Assembly (NCBI RefSeq): GCF_003399635.1
Contig: NZ_NBXB01000029.1
Span: 248,001 to 312,000, forward strand
From: Subtercola boreus
Lineage (GTDB): Bacteria; Actinomycetota; Actinomycetes; Actinomycetales; Microbacteriaceae
Direction of reading: 5' to 3'
DNA: 64,000 nucleotides
Position 1 is the first letter of the stretch, and each line of letters begins with the position of its first letter. This document shows, in pieces, positions 40,583 to 50,003 of this stretch. A program made the position numbers and the translations under genes. The notes under the pieces are model-generated. The model was not told where the DNA came from. It made no database searches and saw nothing but the letters and a program-made list of their open reading frames with translations.

Positions 40583-43500
40583 ATGATTCCTGAGTCGATC
40601 CACTTTCCGCCCGAGCTTCCCGTCAGTCGACTCCGCGACGAGATCGCGCGCACCATCGAGGCGAACCAGGTCGTCATCATCGCCGGCGAGACCGGATCGG
40701 GCAAGACAACCCAGATCCCGAAGATCTGCCTGCAGCTCGGCCGCACCAGCATCGGGCACACCCAGCCCCGGCGCATAGCGGCACGGACGATCGCCGAGCG
40801 CATCGCCGAAGAACTGGGGCAGGAGGTCGGCGACCTCGTCGGGTACCAGGTGCGTTTCACCGACAAGGTGGGGCCGAACACCCGCATCAAGCTGATGACC
40901 GACGGCATCCTGTTGAACGAGATCCACCGGGACCGTCTGCTGAAGAAGTACGACACGATCATCATCGACGAGGCGCACGAGCGGAGCCTCACAATCGACT
41001 TCCTGCTCGGCTACCTGCGGGAGCTCCTGCCGAAGCGCCCCGACCTGAAGGTCATCGTCACGTCGGCGACGATCGACCCCGAGAGCTTCTCGAAGCACTT
41101 CGGCGGCGCACCGATCATCGAGGTCTCCGGCCGCACCTTCCCCGTGGAGGTGCGCTACCGCCCGCTGGTCGCCGACGGTGGGGTTCCGGATGACGTCGAC
41201 GATGTCGACACCAGCACTGCCACCGCCGACCGCGACCCCCTGGACGCGGTCAACGAAGCCCTCGACGAGCTCGCCCGCGAGGGCGACGGCGACGTATTGG
41301 TGTTCTTCTCCGGCGAGAACGAGATCCGTGACGCCGAGGAATCTATTCGGGGCCGGCTGAACTCCGGCGGATCCGCCTCGTTGGGTTCGGCCACCGAGGT
41401 TCTGCCGCTCTACGGGCGGTTGAGTGCTGCCGACCAGCACAAGGTGTTCCAGAAGGGGAGCACCCCGGGCATCCGGCGACGCATCGTGCTGGCCACCAAT
41501 GTGGCGGAGACGAGCCTCACGGTTCCCGGAATCAAGTACGTGATCGACACCGGCACAGCTCGCATCAGCCGCTACAGCGTGCGCTCGAAGGTGCAGCGGC
41601 TGCCCATCGAGGCGATCTCGCAGGCATCTGCCAACCAGCGTGCGGGCCGGAGCGGGCGCACGAGCGACGGGATCTGCATCCGCCTCTTCTCGGAGGAGGA
41701 CTACCTCTCCCGGCCCGAATTCACCGAGCCGGAGATCCTCCGCACCAACCTCGCAGCGGTCATCCTGCAGATGATCTCGCTCGGCCTCGGCGACATCGCC
41801 TCGTTCCCCTTTCTGCAGCCGCCGGACTCCCGCGGCATCAAGGACGGCCTCGACCTGCTGAGCGAACTGGGCGCGATCAACGCCCCGGGTGCGACCTCGA
41901 ACAAGCCCGGCGCGCCCGTGGTGCCGACCCTCAGCCGGGTGGGCCGCGATCTCTCGCGGATGCCCATCGAACCCCGTTTCGCGCGGATGGTCATCGAGTC
42001 GAAGAACCACAACACGAGCCGCGAGGTGATGGCGATCGTGGCCGGCCTGACTGTGCAGGATCCTCGCGAACGCCCGCTCGAGAAGCGCCAGCGCGCCGAC
42101 GAGTTCCACGCACGGTTCACCGACCCGACCAGCGACTTCCTCACGCTGCTGAACCTCTGGAACTACGTGGAGGAGAAGCAGCGGGAGCTCTCGTCGAGCG
42201 CATTCCGGCGGCTCTGCAAGGCCGAGCACCTGAACTACCTGCGGGTGCGGGAGTGGCAGGACGTCTTCCGGCAGCTCCGTCAGCTCAGCAGGCCGCTGGA
42301 CCTCGTGATCGGCGAGCCGTCGGTCGACCCCGACGGTATCCACCGTTCGCTGCTCGCCGGCCTCCTCTCGCACATCGGCCTGAAGGATGTGGCGAAGAAG
42401 GACTATGTCGGCGCCCGCCAGACCCGGTTCAGCCTGTTTCCCGGTTCTGCGCTCTCGAAGAAGCAGCCGAACGCCGTGATGAGCGCCGAACTGGTCGAGA
42501 CGAGCAGACTGTTCGCCCGGATGAACGCCTCGATCGACCCCGCCTGGGCGGAGACGCTGGCGGGCGACCTGTGCAAACGGAGCTATTCCGAGCCGCACTG
42601 GGAGAAGAAGCAGGGTGCGGTCGTCGCCTTCGAACGGGTGACGCTCTATGGGGTGCCGATCATCCAGAAGCGGCGCGTGCAGTTCTCCCGGGTGGATGCG
42701 GCCTACGCCCGCGAACTGTTCATCCGCCACGCTCTGGTCGACGGGGACTGGGAATCGCACCACGCGTTCGACCGGGAGAACCGGCGCTTTCGCGACGAAC
42801 TCGCCGAGATCGAGGAGCGCAGCCGCCGCCGCGACCTGCTCCTCGACGACGAGGCGGTGTTCGAGTTCTATGACAAGCGTCTTCCGCGGGACGTCAACAC
42901 CGCCCGGAGCTTCGACGGCTGGTGGAAGAAGGCCCGCCACGACACCCCCGCTCTGCTGAGCATGACCGTCGAGTCGCTGCTGCCGGACGGCGCTCCGGAG
43001 ATCGACGAGTCCCAGTTCCCCGCAGCCTGGCAACAGGGCGACCAGCAGCTCGCGCTGTCGTATCGCTTCGAGCCGGGCTCGGAAGACGACGGAGTCACCG
43101 TGACGGTTCCGCTGGCGCTGCTGCCACGGCTCGAGCCGACAGGTTTCGAAGCGCAGGTGCCGGGCTTTCGCGAGGAACTCGTCACGGCGCTCATCCGGTC
43201 GCTGCCGAAGGCGAGCCGGCGGAACTTCGTGCCCGCGACCGACTGGGCATCGAAACTGCTGGGGGCGCTGCCGGATGCCGCGGACGCCACCGGGAACGGC
43301 ACCGGGCACGCCGCGCCGTCCGGCGACGACCTGACCTTTCTCGCGTCTCTTGCCCAGACGATGTCGCGTCTGGCCTACGTGCCGGTTGCCGCCTCGGACT
43401 TCGATCGCACTCGTCTTCCGTCGCATCTCTCCGTCTCCTTCCGTGTCGTGGATGAAACGGGCAAGACTGTCGCGGCGTCGAAGGATCTGCCTGCACTCCA

Positions 43501-44443
43501 GGCCCGGTTCCGTTCGGCGGCGCGCGACAGTGTCGCCCGCGCCTCTCGGCAGACCGCCCACGCGCTGGAGCGGAGCGGCCTGACAACATGGGACTCTACG
43601 GAGCTGCCGAAGTTCGTGGACACGAAACTCCAGAACAGTGTGATTCGCGCGTATCCGGCCATTGTGGACGAGAAGACGTCTGTCGCCATCCGGCTGATGA
43701 GCACCCAGCAGGAGGCCGACCGGCTGAGCCCCGCGGGCATCCGTCGGCTCCTTCTGCTTGCCGTGCCCTCGCCGGTGTCGTATGTGCGCGAGCACCTGAG
43801 CCAGAACGAGAAGCTCATTCTGGCCACGAGCCCCTATGCGAGCATCCAGGCCCTCTTCGACGACTGCCTCGCGGCGTGTGCCGACGAGGTGCTCCGAAGC
43901 GCGCACCCGACCAGGTTGCTCTACACGCGGGCCGAATTCGAGGCCGTGCGTGACCGTCTGTCAGCCGGCATCATCGATTCGATGTACCAGACAGTGGCGA
44001 CGGTCGCCGCCACTCTGGCGAAGGCCCGGGACGCTGAACGTGCCCTCAAGACCGTCACGAGCGTCTCTCTGCTGCCCGCGCTCTCGGATGCCCGCGCCCA
44101 GCTCGCTGCGCTGATCTTCCCGGGTTTCATCTCGTCCACAGGCATCGTGCAGCTGCAGAACTATCCACGGTATCTGACGGGCGTGGAGCAGCGGATGCAG
44201 AAGCTCCCCGACGCACCTGCGCGGGACAGGGCGTGGCTGAACGAGGTGCAGAACGCCACCGCTCGCTACGAGGCCTCGGGGGGCACGCTCCCCCTGCCGA
44301 AGGATCCGGCCACGGTGCTGAGCACCCCGATCATCCGGGCCCGCTGGCTGATCGAGGAGCTGCGGATCAGCCTCTTCGCGCAATCGCTCGGCACCGCAGA
44401 GCCCGTCTCGCTGCAACGGCTGCAGAAGCTTCTCGCGAGCTGA
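40583..44443 (+). CDS. hrpA: ATP-dependent RNA helicase HrpA
   Basis: DEAH-box RNA helicase of 1286 residues, the full-length HrpA type. Walker [14 protein letters not shown] (about residue 35), DEAH in IIDEAHERS (about 130), VTSATID, the [10 protein letters not shown] motif, and motif [21 protein letters not shown]. Helicase-associated and OB-fold regions follow, then the long C-terminal DUF3418 domain (about 700-1286), which defines HrpA versus shorter HrpB. It unwinds RNA and probably rescues collided ribosomes or remodels RNP complexes. ATG at 40583 follows a TAGAAT box by 9 nt. Confidence 0.96.
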   Translation: MIPESIHFPPELPVSRLRDEIARTIEANQVVIIAGETGSGKTTQIPKICLQLGRTSIGHTQPRRIAARTIAERIAEELGQEVGDLVGYQVRFTDKVGPNTRIKLMTDGILLNEIHRDRLLKKYDTIIIDEAHERSLTIDFLLGYLRELLPKRPDLKVIVTSATIDPESFSKHFGGAPIIEVSGRTFPVEVRYRPLVADGGVPDDVDDVDTSTATADRDPLDAVNEALDELAREGDGDVLVFFSGENEIRDAEESIRGRLNSGGSASLGSATEVLPLYGRLSAADQHKVFQKGSTPGIRRRIVLATNVAETSLTVPGIKYVIDTGTARISRYSVRSKVQRLPIEAISQASANQRAGRSGRTSDGICIRLFSEEDYLSRPEFTEPEILRTNLAAVILQMISLGLGDIASFPFLQPPDSRGIKDGLDLLSELGAINAPGATSNKPGAPVVPTLSRVGRDLSRMPIEPRFARMVIESKNHNTSREVMAIVAGLTVQDPRERPLEKRQRADEFHARFTDPTSDFLTLLNLWNYVEEKQRELSSSAFRRLCKAEHLNYLRVREWQDVFRQLRQLSRPLDLVIGEPSVDPDGIHRSLLAGLLSHIGLKDVAKKDYVGARQTRFSLFPGSALSKKQPNAVMSAELVETSRLFARMNASIDPAWAETLAGDLCKRSYSEPHWEKKQGAVVAFERVTLYGVPIIQKRRVQFSRVDAAYARELFIRHALVDGDWESHHAFDRENRRFRDELAEIEERSRRRDLLLDDEAVFEFYDKRLPRDVNTARSFDGWWKKARHDTPALLSMTVESLLPDGAPEIDESQFPAAWQQGDQQLALSYRFEPGSEDDGVTVTVPLALLPRLEPTGFEAQVPGFREELVTALIRSLPKASRRNFVPATDWASKLLGALPDAADATGNGTGHAAPSGDDLTFLASLAQTMSRLAYVPVAASDFDRTRLPSHLSVSFRVVDETGKTVAASKDLPALQARFRSAARDSVARASRQTAHALERSGLTTWDSTELPKFVDTKLQNSVIRAYPAIVDEKTSVAIRLMSTQQEADRLSPAGIRRLLLLAVPSPVSYVREHLSQNEKLILATSPYASIQALFDDCLAACADEVLRSAHPTRLLYTRAEFEAVRDRLSAGIIDSMYQTVATVAATLAKARDAERALKTVTSVSLLPALSDARAQLAALIFPGFISSTGIVQLQNYPRYLTGVEQRMQKLPDAPARDRAWLNEVQNATARYEASGGTLPLPKDPATVLSTPIIRARWLIEELRISLFAQSLGTAEPVSLQRLQKLLAS

Positions 44444-44510
44444 GCTGAACGCTCGGCAACGGATCGGTGACGGTTCGGCCCCCACGGAGGCGTCCATACC
44501 GTCCAACCGG

Positions 44511-44525
44511 TACACTTGATCTCTT
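44511..44525 (+). promoter_or_regulatory. -10 element (TACACT) of the MFS gene 44526
   Basis: TACACT (44511-44516) is 9 nt before GTG at 44526. The expected leader is only 2-3 nt. Confidence 0.45.
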
Positions 44526-45734
44526 GTGAGTAGCTACGCGAATCTTCTGAAGACCCGGGGTGTCGGCCGGATCATGGCCGCCCAGCTTGTGGCGCGCTTC
44601 CCCTTCGGCATGCTCTCGCTCGCCTTTCTGCTGCACATCGAACACGTGCACGGTTCGTACGCGGCGGCCGGGTTGGTGCTGGCCGCGCTGTCGATCGGCC
44701 AGGCCATCGCCGGCCCGCTGACGAGCCGCCTGATGGGGCGCTGGGGCATGCGACCGGTGATCACGGGAACGATCATCGTCTGCGCCATCGCCGTCTCGGT
44801 GATCGCCCTTGTTCCGATGACCATTCCCCTCACCATGGTCGTCGCCTTTGCCGCCGGGCTCACGATGCCGCCCATCCAGCCGGCCGTGCGCACCATCTAC
44901 CCGAAGATGGTCAACTCGAAGCAGCTCACTCCGCTGTTCTCGCTCGACGCTTCGGCGCAGGAGATCATCTGGGTCGTCGGCCCCGTCATCACGACCTTCA
45001 CCGCAACCCAGATCGGCACCGTCGAGGGCATCCTGCTCGCGGTCGCGTTCCTCGTGGGCGGCGGCGCCTGGTTCCTGTCGAGCCCCGAACTCGGCCGGGT
45101 GCGCATCCCCCGCAGCCGCAAGCGACTCGGCGCGGTTCTGAAGAAGCCGCCGGTGCTGCTCGCCACCATCGTCGGCTTCCTGCTCGTCGCCGCCTGCGCC
45201 GCCATCGAGGCGGGGGTCGTCGCATCGTTCGGGCACGGCGGCGCGGAGGCCGGCATCGTGCTGGCTGTGTTCGCGGTCGGATCGCTCGTCGGCGGGCTCG
45301 CGCTCGGCCATGTCGGCATCGGCCCGTGGTCACTCGCGCAGCGCATGCTCGTCGTCTTTGTCGGCACCGCGATCGCCGCGGTCTCGCTGAACGTGTGGTG
45401 GCTGGCGATCTTCCTGTTCCTGGCCGGCGTGGGCATCGCTCCCGCCCTCGCGGTGATGTTCTCGATCGTCTCGTCGAGCGTGCGTTTCAGCGAGACGGCC
45501 GAGGCCTACGGCTGGGTCGGCACCGGCCAGCTCATCGGTGCGGCGGTCGGATCGGCGCTGGCCGGGTTCCTCATCGACGCCCAGGGTCCCACCGGGGCTT
45601 TCATCGTGGCGGCCTGCCTCGCTCTCGTCGGATTCCTCGTGCCTCTCCTCGGGCGACGCTGGCACCCGGACCTCCGCGGCAGGGACGCGAGCCCCATCCC
45701 CGACACCGAGCCCTTCGCCGCTGTCACGAGCTGA
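44526..45734 (+). CDS. MFS transporter
   Basis: 402-residue major facilitator with about 12 hydrophobic segments. Helix 2 to loop 2 holds LTSRLMGRWGMRPVI, the MFS motif A region (G-x-x-x-D/G-R-x-G-R-R variant). YPKMVNSKQLTPLFSLDASAQE is a conserved block seen in the actinobacterial permease group of unknown substrate. GTG at 44526 is the only start before the conserved N-terminus. No regulator or enzyme is coupled, so substrate prediction is not possible. A 21-bp imperfect direct repeat follows the stop. Confidence 0.88.
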   Translation: MSSYANLLKTRGVGRIMAAQLVARFPFGMLSLAFLLHIEHVHGSYAAAGLVLAALSIGQAIAGPLTSRLMGRWGMRPVITGTIIVCAIAVSVIALVPMTIPLTMVVAFAAGLTMPPIQPAVRTIYPKMVNSKQLTPLFSLDASAQEIIWVVGPVITTFTATQIGTVEGILLAVAFLVGGGAWFLSSPELGRVRIPRSRKRLGAVLKKPPVLLATIVGFLLVAACAAIEAGVVASFGHGGAEAGIVLAVFAVGSLVGGLALGHVGIGPWSLAQRMLVVFVGTAIAAVSLNVWWLAIFLFLAGVGIAPALAVMFSIVSSSVRFSETAEAYGWVGTGQLIGAAVGSALAGFLIDAQGPTGAFIVAACLALVGFLVPLLGRRWHPDLRGRDASPIPDTEPFAAVTS

Positions 45735-45793
45735 GCCGCTCGGCACCGGGCGTGTCGCGCCGGGTAGCTCGGCGCCGCTCGGCACGGGCGTGT
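45735..45793. repeat. 21-bp imperfect direct repeat between MFS and AKR genes
   Basis: GCCGCTCGGCACCGGGCGTGT (45735-45755) recurs at 45774-45793 with one base deleted. The second copy ends 2 nt before the AKR -10. Confidence 0.8.
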
Positions 45794-45795
45794 AG

Positions 45796-45807
45796 AAGAA
45801 TGGGGCA
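45796..45807 (+). promoter_or_regulatory. -10-like element (AAGAAT) of the AKR gene, leaderless
   Basis: AAGAAT (45796-45801) lies 6 nt before ATG at 45808. It departs from TANNNT at the first base. Confidence 0.4.
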
Positions 45808-46632
45808 ATGACGACAGCCCCCTCGATTCCGCTCAACGACGGCCACTCGATCCCCCAGGTGGGGCTCGGGGTCTACAAGGTCACCGACGCTGAGGCCGTG
45901 GAGGCGATCGCTGCCGCCTTCGCTTGCGGGTACCGGCACATCGACACCGCTACGCTCTACGACAACGAGGTGGGTGTCGGTGAGGCGGTGAACCGCTCCG
46001 GGATCGCACGTTCGGAGATCTTCGTCACGACGAAGGTCTTCCAGGACCGGCACGGCTACGACGAGGCCCGCCGCTCTTTCGACGAGAGCCTCGAACGGCT
46101 GAAGCTCGACTATGTGGACCTGTTCCTCATCCACTGGCCCGCACCGAAGCAGAACCTCTATGTCGAGACCTGGCGGGCCCTCGAGAAGATCCAGGCCGAC
46201 GGGCTGGCCCGATCCATCGGCGTCTCGAACTTCCACACGCACCACCTCGACCGGCTGGCGGCCGAGACCGGTGTGGTTCCGAGTGTCAACCAGGTCGAGC
46301 TGCACCCGTGGCTCCCGCAGGCAGAGCTCCGCGCCTACAACGACGCGCACGGAATCGTGACCGAGGCGTGGTCGCCTCTCGCCCGCGGCCGGGTGCTCGG
46401 CACCCCCGTTCTCGACGCGGTTGCCGCGAAACACGGCATCTCCCCTGCGCAGGTCGTCATCCGGTGGCATGTGCAGCTCGGCAACGCGGTGATCCCGAAG
46501 TCGATCACCCCGTCTCGCATCGCGAGCAACATCGACGTGTTCGACGTCACCCTCGACGAGGAGGACCTCGCGCTCATCGCCAGCCTCGAGACGGGCGAGC
46601 GCACCGGTCGCGACCCCGACGACGTCGGCTGA
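45808..46632 (+). CDS. Aldo/keto reductase (2,5-diketo-D-gluconate reductase type)
   Basis: NADPH-dependent aldo/keto reductase with a TIM barrel, 274 residues, the AKR5-like short form. The catalytic tetrad is visible: Asp and Tyr in HIDTATLYDNE (about residues 43-52), Lys in VTTKVFQ (about 76) and His in FLIHWP (about 109). The cofactor-phosphate loop is VIPKSITPSRIASN near the C-terminus. The physiological substrate is unknown. It is convergent with a second, unrelated aldo/keto reductase gene on the opposite strand. Confidence 0.93.
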   Translation: MTTAPSIPLNDGHSIPQVGLGVYKVTDAEAVEAIAAAFACGYRHIDTATLYDNEVGVGEAVNRSGIARSEIFVTTKVFQDRHGYDEARRSFDESLERLKLDYVDLFLIHWPAPKQNLYVETWRALEKIQADGLARSIGVSNFHTHHLDRLAAETGVVPSVNQVELHPWLPQAELRAYNDAHGIVTEAWSPLARGRVLGTPVLDAVAAKHGISPAQVVIRWHVQLGNAVIPKSITPSRIASNIDVFDVTLDEEDLALIASLETGERTGRDPDDVG

Positions 46633-46659
46633 CGCACAGCGCTCTGGGAGCCGCGAGCG

Positions 46660-47643
46660 CTACCAGCGCGAGTGGATACTCTGGCGGAAGTAGCGGTCGT
46701 AGATGCGGTGCACGCCGTCGTCGAAGGCCGCCCCGAGAGGAGCGAGGGAACCGGCCTCGGCGTTGCCGGCGGCCTGGCCGGGGTTACGGGCACCGGGGAT
46801 GACCGTGCTCACGCCCGGCTGCTGCGCGACCCAGGCCAGAGCGGCGGTGGCCGGCGCCACACCTTCGGGCACCAGTTCGGCGAAGGCGTGAGCCGCCTCG
46901 ACTCCCGACTCGAAGTCGACTCCCGAGAAGGTCTCCCCCACGTCGAAGGCGCTGCCGTCGCGGTTGAAGGTGCGGTGGTCGTTCGCGTCGAAGGTGGTCT
47001 CCTTCGTGTACTTCCCGCTGAGCAGCCCCGACGCGAGCGGCACCCGGGCGATGATGCCGACCCCCGCGGCACGGGCGGCGGGCAGCACCTCGTCGAGCGG
47101 CTTCAGCCGGAACGCGTTCAGGATGATCTGGATGGTCGCGGTGCCGGGCCGCGCGATGGCGGCGAGCGCCTGGTCGGTCGTCTCGACGCTGAAACCGTAG
47201 GCCGCGATGCGCTCCTCGGAGACGAGCGTGTCGAGCGCATCGTAGACGGCGTCGTCGACGAAGACCTCGGACGGCGGGCAGTGCAGCTGCACGAGGTCGA
47301 GTGTCTCGACTCCGAGGTTCTGGCGCGACCGGTCGGTCCACAGCCGGAAGTTGTCGAGCACGTAGTTGGAGGCGACCTGCGCCTCGCGGCGGCCCATCTT
47401 CGTGGCGACCGTGATCGAGTGGCCGGGATTCGCCGACAGGAAGGTGCCGATCGTCTGTTCGCTCCGGCCGTCACCGTACACATCCGCTGTGTCGAAGAAG
47501 GTGACGCCGGAGTCGACGGCCGCATCGAGCACAGCCAGGGCATCCGATTCGGCCACATCACCCCAGTCGGCGCCGAGCTGCCAGGTGCCGAGTCCGATCT
47601 CTGAGACGGTGCGGTGGGTTCGGCCGAGTTCGCGTGAGTGCAT
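46660..47643 (-). CDS. Aldo/keto reductase (YajO/PdxI-like)
   Basis: 327-residue TIM-barrel oxidoreductase of the longer AKR type. MHSRELGRTHRTVSEIGLGT opens it; FFDTADVYGDGRSEQ carries the catalytic Asp and Tyr, VATKMGRR the Lys, and VQLHCPP the His. The C-terminal STVIPGARNPGQAAGN is the NADP-binding loop. ATG at 47643 follows TAGGGT by 6 nt. It shares only fold-level similarity with the neighbouring reductase 45808-46632, so the pair is not a recent duplication. The substrate is unknown. Confidence 0.92.
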   Translation of the reverse strand: MHSRELGRTHRTVSEIGLGTWQLGADWGDVAESDALAVLDAAVDSGVTFFDTADVYGDGRSEQTIGTFLSANPGHSITVATKMGRREAQVASNYVLDNFRLWTDRSRQNLGVETLDLVQLHCPPSEVFVDDAVYDALDTLVSEERIAAYGFSVETTDQALAAIARPGTATIQIILNAFRLKPLDEVLPAARAAGVGIIARVPLASGLLSGKYTKETTFDANDHRTFNRDGSAFDVGETFSGVDFESGVEAAHAFAELVPEGVAPATAALAWVAQQPGVSTVIPGARNPGQAAGNAEAGSLAPLGAAFDDGVHRIYDRYFRQSIHSRW

Positions 47644-47655
47644 TCCCCCACCCTA
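47644..47655 (-). promoter_or_regulatory. -10 element (TAGGGT) of the AKR gene 46660-47643, leaderless
   Basis: TAGGGT (47650-47655, minus strand) lies 6 nt before ATG at 47643. Confidence 0.5.
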
Positions 47656-47716
47656 AGGCGGATAACAACCCCATAACCATCTGGGCCGCACGGGCTTGAT
47701 TCGCAGCTGGTCTCCC

Positions 47717-47728
47717 TACAGTGTGGCC
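47717..47728 (+). promoter_or_regulatory. -10 element (TACAGT) of the DUF4349 lipoprotein gene, leaderless
   Basis: TACAGT (47717-47722) lies 6 nt before ATG at 47729. Confidence 0.6.
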
Positions 47729-48661
47729 ATGAAGCGAAAATTGCTCGTTATCGGTGTTCTGGCCCCGGCCCTGCTACTGGGTGGATGCTCGGCCCTGGGT
47801 GGCTCGTCCGGCAGCTCGTCCAGCGGTTCCTCGGGCGGCCTCTCGGGCGGCTCGTCCGGCGGCACCTCGAGCGAGGCGAACGGCTCACCGGGCGACGCGC
47901 TGGCAGCGCCGAACGCGGGGGCTCCAGCCGACGGGAGCACCGGGCGGGACGCCCCCACGCTCATCCCCGGAGCCCAGATCGTCACGACGGGCACGATCGC
48001 CCTCCTGGCCGAAGAGCCCTCGGCGACCGCCGACAGCGCGGTCGCCCTCACCACGTCGCTCGGCGGCCACGTCGACAACCGCACGGAGCAGTCCTCGGGC
48101 GACGCGCGCGCCGACCTCGTGCTCCGCATCCCGAGTGCGAAGGTGACGGAGGCGATCGACGGCCTGAAGAAGCTCGCCACCGTCGACTCGGTCTCGATCA
48201 CCGCAACCGACGTGACAGCCCAGGCCAGCGACATCGATGCCCGGGTGACGGCGCTCCAGACCTCCGTCACCCGGCTCCTCGACCTGATGTCGAAGGCCAC
48301 CAGCACCACGGACCTCATCGCGCTCGAGTCCACTCTCTCCCAGCGTCAGGCAGATCTCGACAGCCTCGTCGCGCAGCGCACAGCGCTCACCGACACTGTC
48401 GCGTACTCCTCGATCACCGTCAGCATCGAGGATTCCAGCACAGCACCGGTGACGGCCCCCGGAGACTTCTGGAGCGGTCTCGGCACCGGCTGGGCCTCGC
48501 TCCTCACCGCGCTGGCGGGGGCACTGGTGGCGTTCGGCGTCGCGCTCCCCTGGCTCGTCTCCCTCGGCGTCATCGGCCTGATCGTGCTGGGAATCGTGCG
48601 GCTGGTGACGCGCCTCGGGAGGCGAGGGGTGCCGCCAGTGGGGGGCGAAACGCCCAGCTGA
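47729..48661 (+). CDS. DUF4349 lipoprotein
   Basis: 310 residues. A lipoprotein signal peptide with lipobox LLLGGC places the acylated Cys at residue 20. A Ser/Gly-rich linker (about 21-55) follows, then a DUF4349 domain (about 80-245) with a central coiled-coil-like stretch, TALQTSVTRLLDLMSKATS, and a C-terminal membrane helix (about 255-290). The protein is thus anchored at both ends, outside the cell membrane. The function of the domain is unknown. ATG at 47729 has a TACAGT box 6 nt upstream; the ATG at 47696 would precede the signal peptide oddly. Confidence 0.9.
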   Translation: MKRKLLVIGVLAPALLLGGCSALGGSSGSSSSGSSGGLSGGSSGGTSSEANGSPGDALAAPNAGAPADGSTGRDAPTLIPGAQIVTTGTIALLAEEPSATADSAVALTTSLGGHVDNRTEQSSGDARADLVLRIPSAKVTEAIDGLKKLATVDSVSITATDVTAQASDIDARVTALQTSVTRLLDLMSKATSTTDLIALESTLSQRQADLDSLVAQRTALTDTVAYSSITVSIEDSSTAPVTAPGDFWSGLGTGWASLLTALAGALVAFGVALPWLVSLGVIGLIVLGIVRLVTRLGRRGVPPVGGETPS

Positions 48662-48739
48662 TTTGCAGGCTGTAGGGAATCGACAAGCATCCTGCCGTGT
48701 TACATGTATCACAGGTACAAGTACGTCAGGGAGATTCTG

Positions 48740-49156
48740 TTGAGCAAGGTTTACGTGGAGATCGAGAATGAGTTCGGCGAGCTTGCACGGTACAAGCACC
48801 ACCTGAACGGCCGTGGGTTCATCTCGGCAACCGCCACGGTGCACCCGAGTGCCTACATCGAGTCGTCGGCCTATGTCGAACCCGACGCGCAGGTCGGGCA
48901 GGGCGCGTGGATCGGCGCCGGTAGCTGGATCGACCGGGGTGCCCTCGTCGGGGCCGGGGTCTTCATCGGTGCGAATGTGCACGTCGGCCAAGAGTCGCGC
49001 ATCGGCCGAGGCGCCAAGATCGGCAGCCACAGCCGCATCGGCGACCGGGCGACCGTGGCCGACGGCGTGAACGTCGCGCACGACTCCGTCATCGCCGACG
49101 ACGGGGTCATCAGCCGGTCATCCCACTCCGAGGGATCGTTCGCGAAAGCGGCGTGA
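48740..49156 (+). CDS. Left-handed beta-helix (hexapeptide-repeat) protein
   Basis: 138 residues from TTG at 48740, or 150 from ATG at 48704. TTG is preferred because AGGGAG ends 6 nt before it, while the ATG has no ribosome site. A short N-terminal part (SKVYVEIENEFGELARYKHH) leads into seven or so hexapeptide turns of [VI]G-x-G-A-x-[IV] type (about residues 28-115). No acetyltransferase catalytic His can be assigned with confidence, so it may be a structural or carrier-binding beta-helix. It lies 78 nt after the DUF4349 gene on the same strand. Confidence 0.78.
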   Translation: MSKVYVEIENEFGELARYKHHLNGRGFISATATVHPSAYIESSAYVEPDAQVGQGAWIGAGSWIDRGALVGAGVFIGANVHVGQESRIGRGAKIGSHSRIGDRATVADGVNVAHDSVIADDGVISRSSHSEGSFAKAA

Positions 49157-49225
49157 TCCTCTAGAGAACGCCGGGCACGGTACCGCCGCCGCACGGCGTT
49201 CTGCTGCATGCAGGCATGCTCGTCC

Positions 49226-49237
49226 TAAGCTGTGGGC
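49226..49237 (+). promoter_or_regulatory. -10 element (TAAGCT) of the Pr6Pr gene, leaderless
   Basis: TAAGCT (49226-49231) lies 6 nt before ATG at 49238. Confidence 0.6.
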
Positions 49238-49915
49238 ATGAAGCTCCTGTTCACCGTGCTGCGAGTCGTCATCGCGGCCGCCATCGCCACCGCCGTCATC
49301 GGCCAGCTCGCACACACCGCGAACCTCGCCAACCAGGCGAATCCCGCGTCGGTGGGATTTGTCGTGGTCAACTTCTTCAGCTTCTTCACGATCGACTCCA
49401 ATGTCGCCAGCATCGTTGTGCTGGTCGCCGGGGCGGCGCTGGTCGTCCGACGGGTGTCACCCGATCCGATGCTCTTCACGACCGTGCGCGCCGCCGTCGT
49501 CACGTACATGGTGACGACCGGCATCGTCTACAACCTCCTGCTGCGGGGCATCGCGCTCCCCCAGGGCCAGACGCTCGCCTGGTCGAACGAGATCCTGCAC
49601 GTGATCGCACCGATCTATCTCCTGCTCGACTGGCTCTTCGCCCCCGGGCGGGTCCCCCTCGACTGGAAGCGGCTCTGGACGATCCTCGCCTTCCCGATCG
49701 TCTGGGTGGTCTACACGCTGGTGCGCGGGCCCCTCGCGATCGATGGCAGCACGGGCGCGAACTGGTACCCGTATCCGTTCCTGAATCCGGCGACATCGCC
49801 GAACGGATACCTCTCCGTGACGTTCTACGTGATCCTCATCGCGCTCGTGATCACCGCGATCGGGGCCGGCACGATCCGCATCAGCCGGGGTCGGACGCAG
49901 TCCCGCCTGACGTGA
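49238..49915 (+). CDS. Pr6Pr-family six-helix membrane protein
   Basis: 225 residues with about six hydrophobic segments. FFSFFTIDSNVASIVVL in loop/helix 2, TTGIVYNLLLRG, WSNEILHVIAPIYLLLDWL and VWVVYTLVRGPL with YPYPFLNP are the conserved blocks of the actinobacterial Pr6Pr (FAR-17a/AIG1-like) family. Function is unknown; the fold relatives include lipid hydrolases. ATG at 49238 follows TAAGCT by 6 nt, better than the GTG at 49232. A short promoter/operator region for the DHA2 pump follows. Confidence 0.85.
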   Translation: MKLLFTVLRVVIAAAIATAVIGQLAHTANLANQANPASVGFVVVNFFSFFTIDSNVASIVVLVAGAALVVRRVSPDPMLFTTVRAAVVTYMVTTGIVYNLLLRGIALPQGQTLAWSNEILHVIAPIYLLLDWLFAPGRVPLDWKRLWTILAFPIVWVVYTLVRGPLAIDGSTGANWYPYPFLNPATSPNGYLSVTFYVILIALVITAIGAGTIRISRGRTQSRLT

Positions 49916-49950
49916 CGCAGAGCGGTAAATGATCGGGGCGGCGACCCGAG

Positions 49951-49978
49951 TATAGTTAGTTAGGCTGAAGCAACTAGT
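49951..49978 (+). promoter_or_regulatory. Promoter and candidate MarR operator for the DHA2 pump
   Basis: A -10 TATAGT (49951-49956) is followed by an imperfect dyad, TAGTT (49957-49961) and AACTA (49972-49976), over the expected start site. A leader of about 40 nt with GGAG 6 nt before GTG follows, so this gene is not leaderless. The MarR encoded just downstream is the likely binder. Confidence 0.5.
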
Positions 49979-50003
49979 CGCCGATCTGACTCTGGAGCAT
50001 CCT

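Noticed and set aside
38996-43906. Very long open frame (about 1636 codons) on the minus strand, antisense to hrpA and overlapping yyaL
   Set aside because: It is an artefact of high GC third positions. Its translation is Arg/Gly/Ala/His-rich without domains, while the opposite strand encodes a complete HrpA and the correct frame encodes YyaL.
45808-47643. Recent tandem duplication giving two aldo/keto reductases
   Set aside because: The two proteins are convergent, differ in length (274 and 327 residues) and belong to different AKR subfamilies by their motif contexts.
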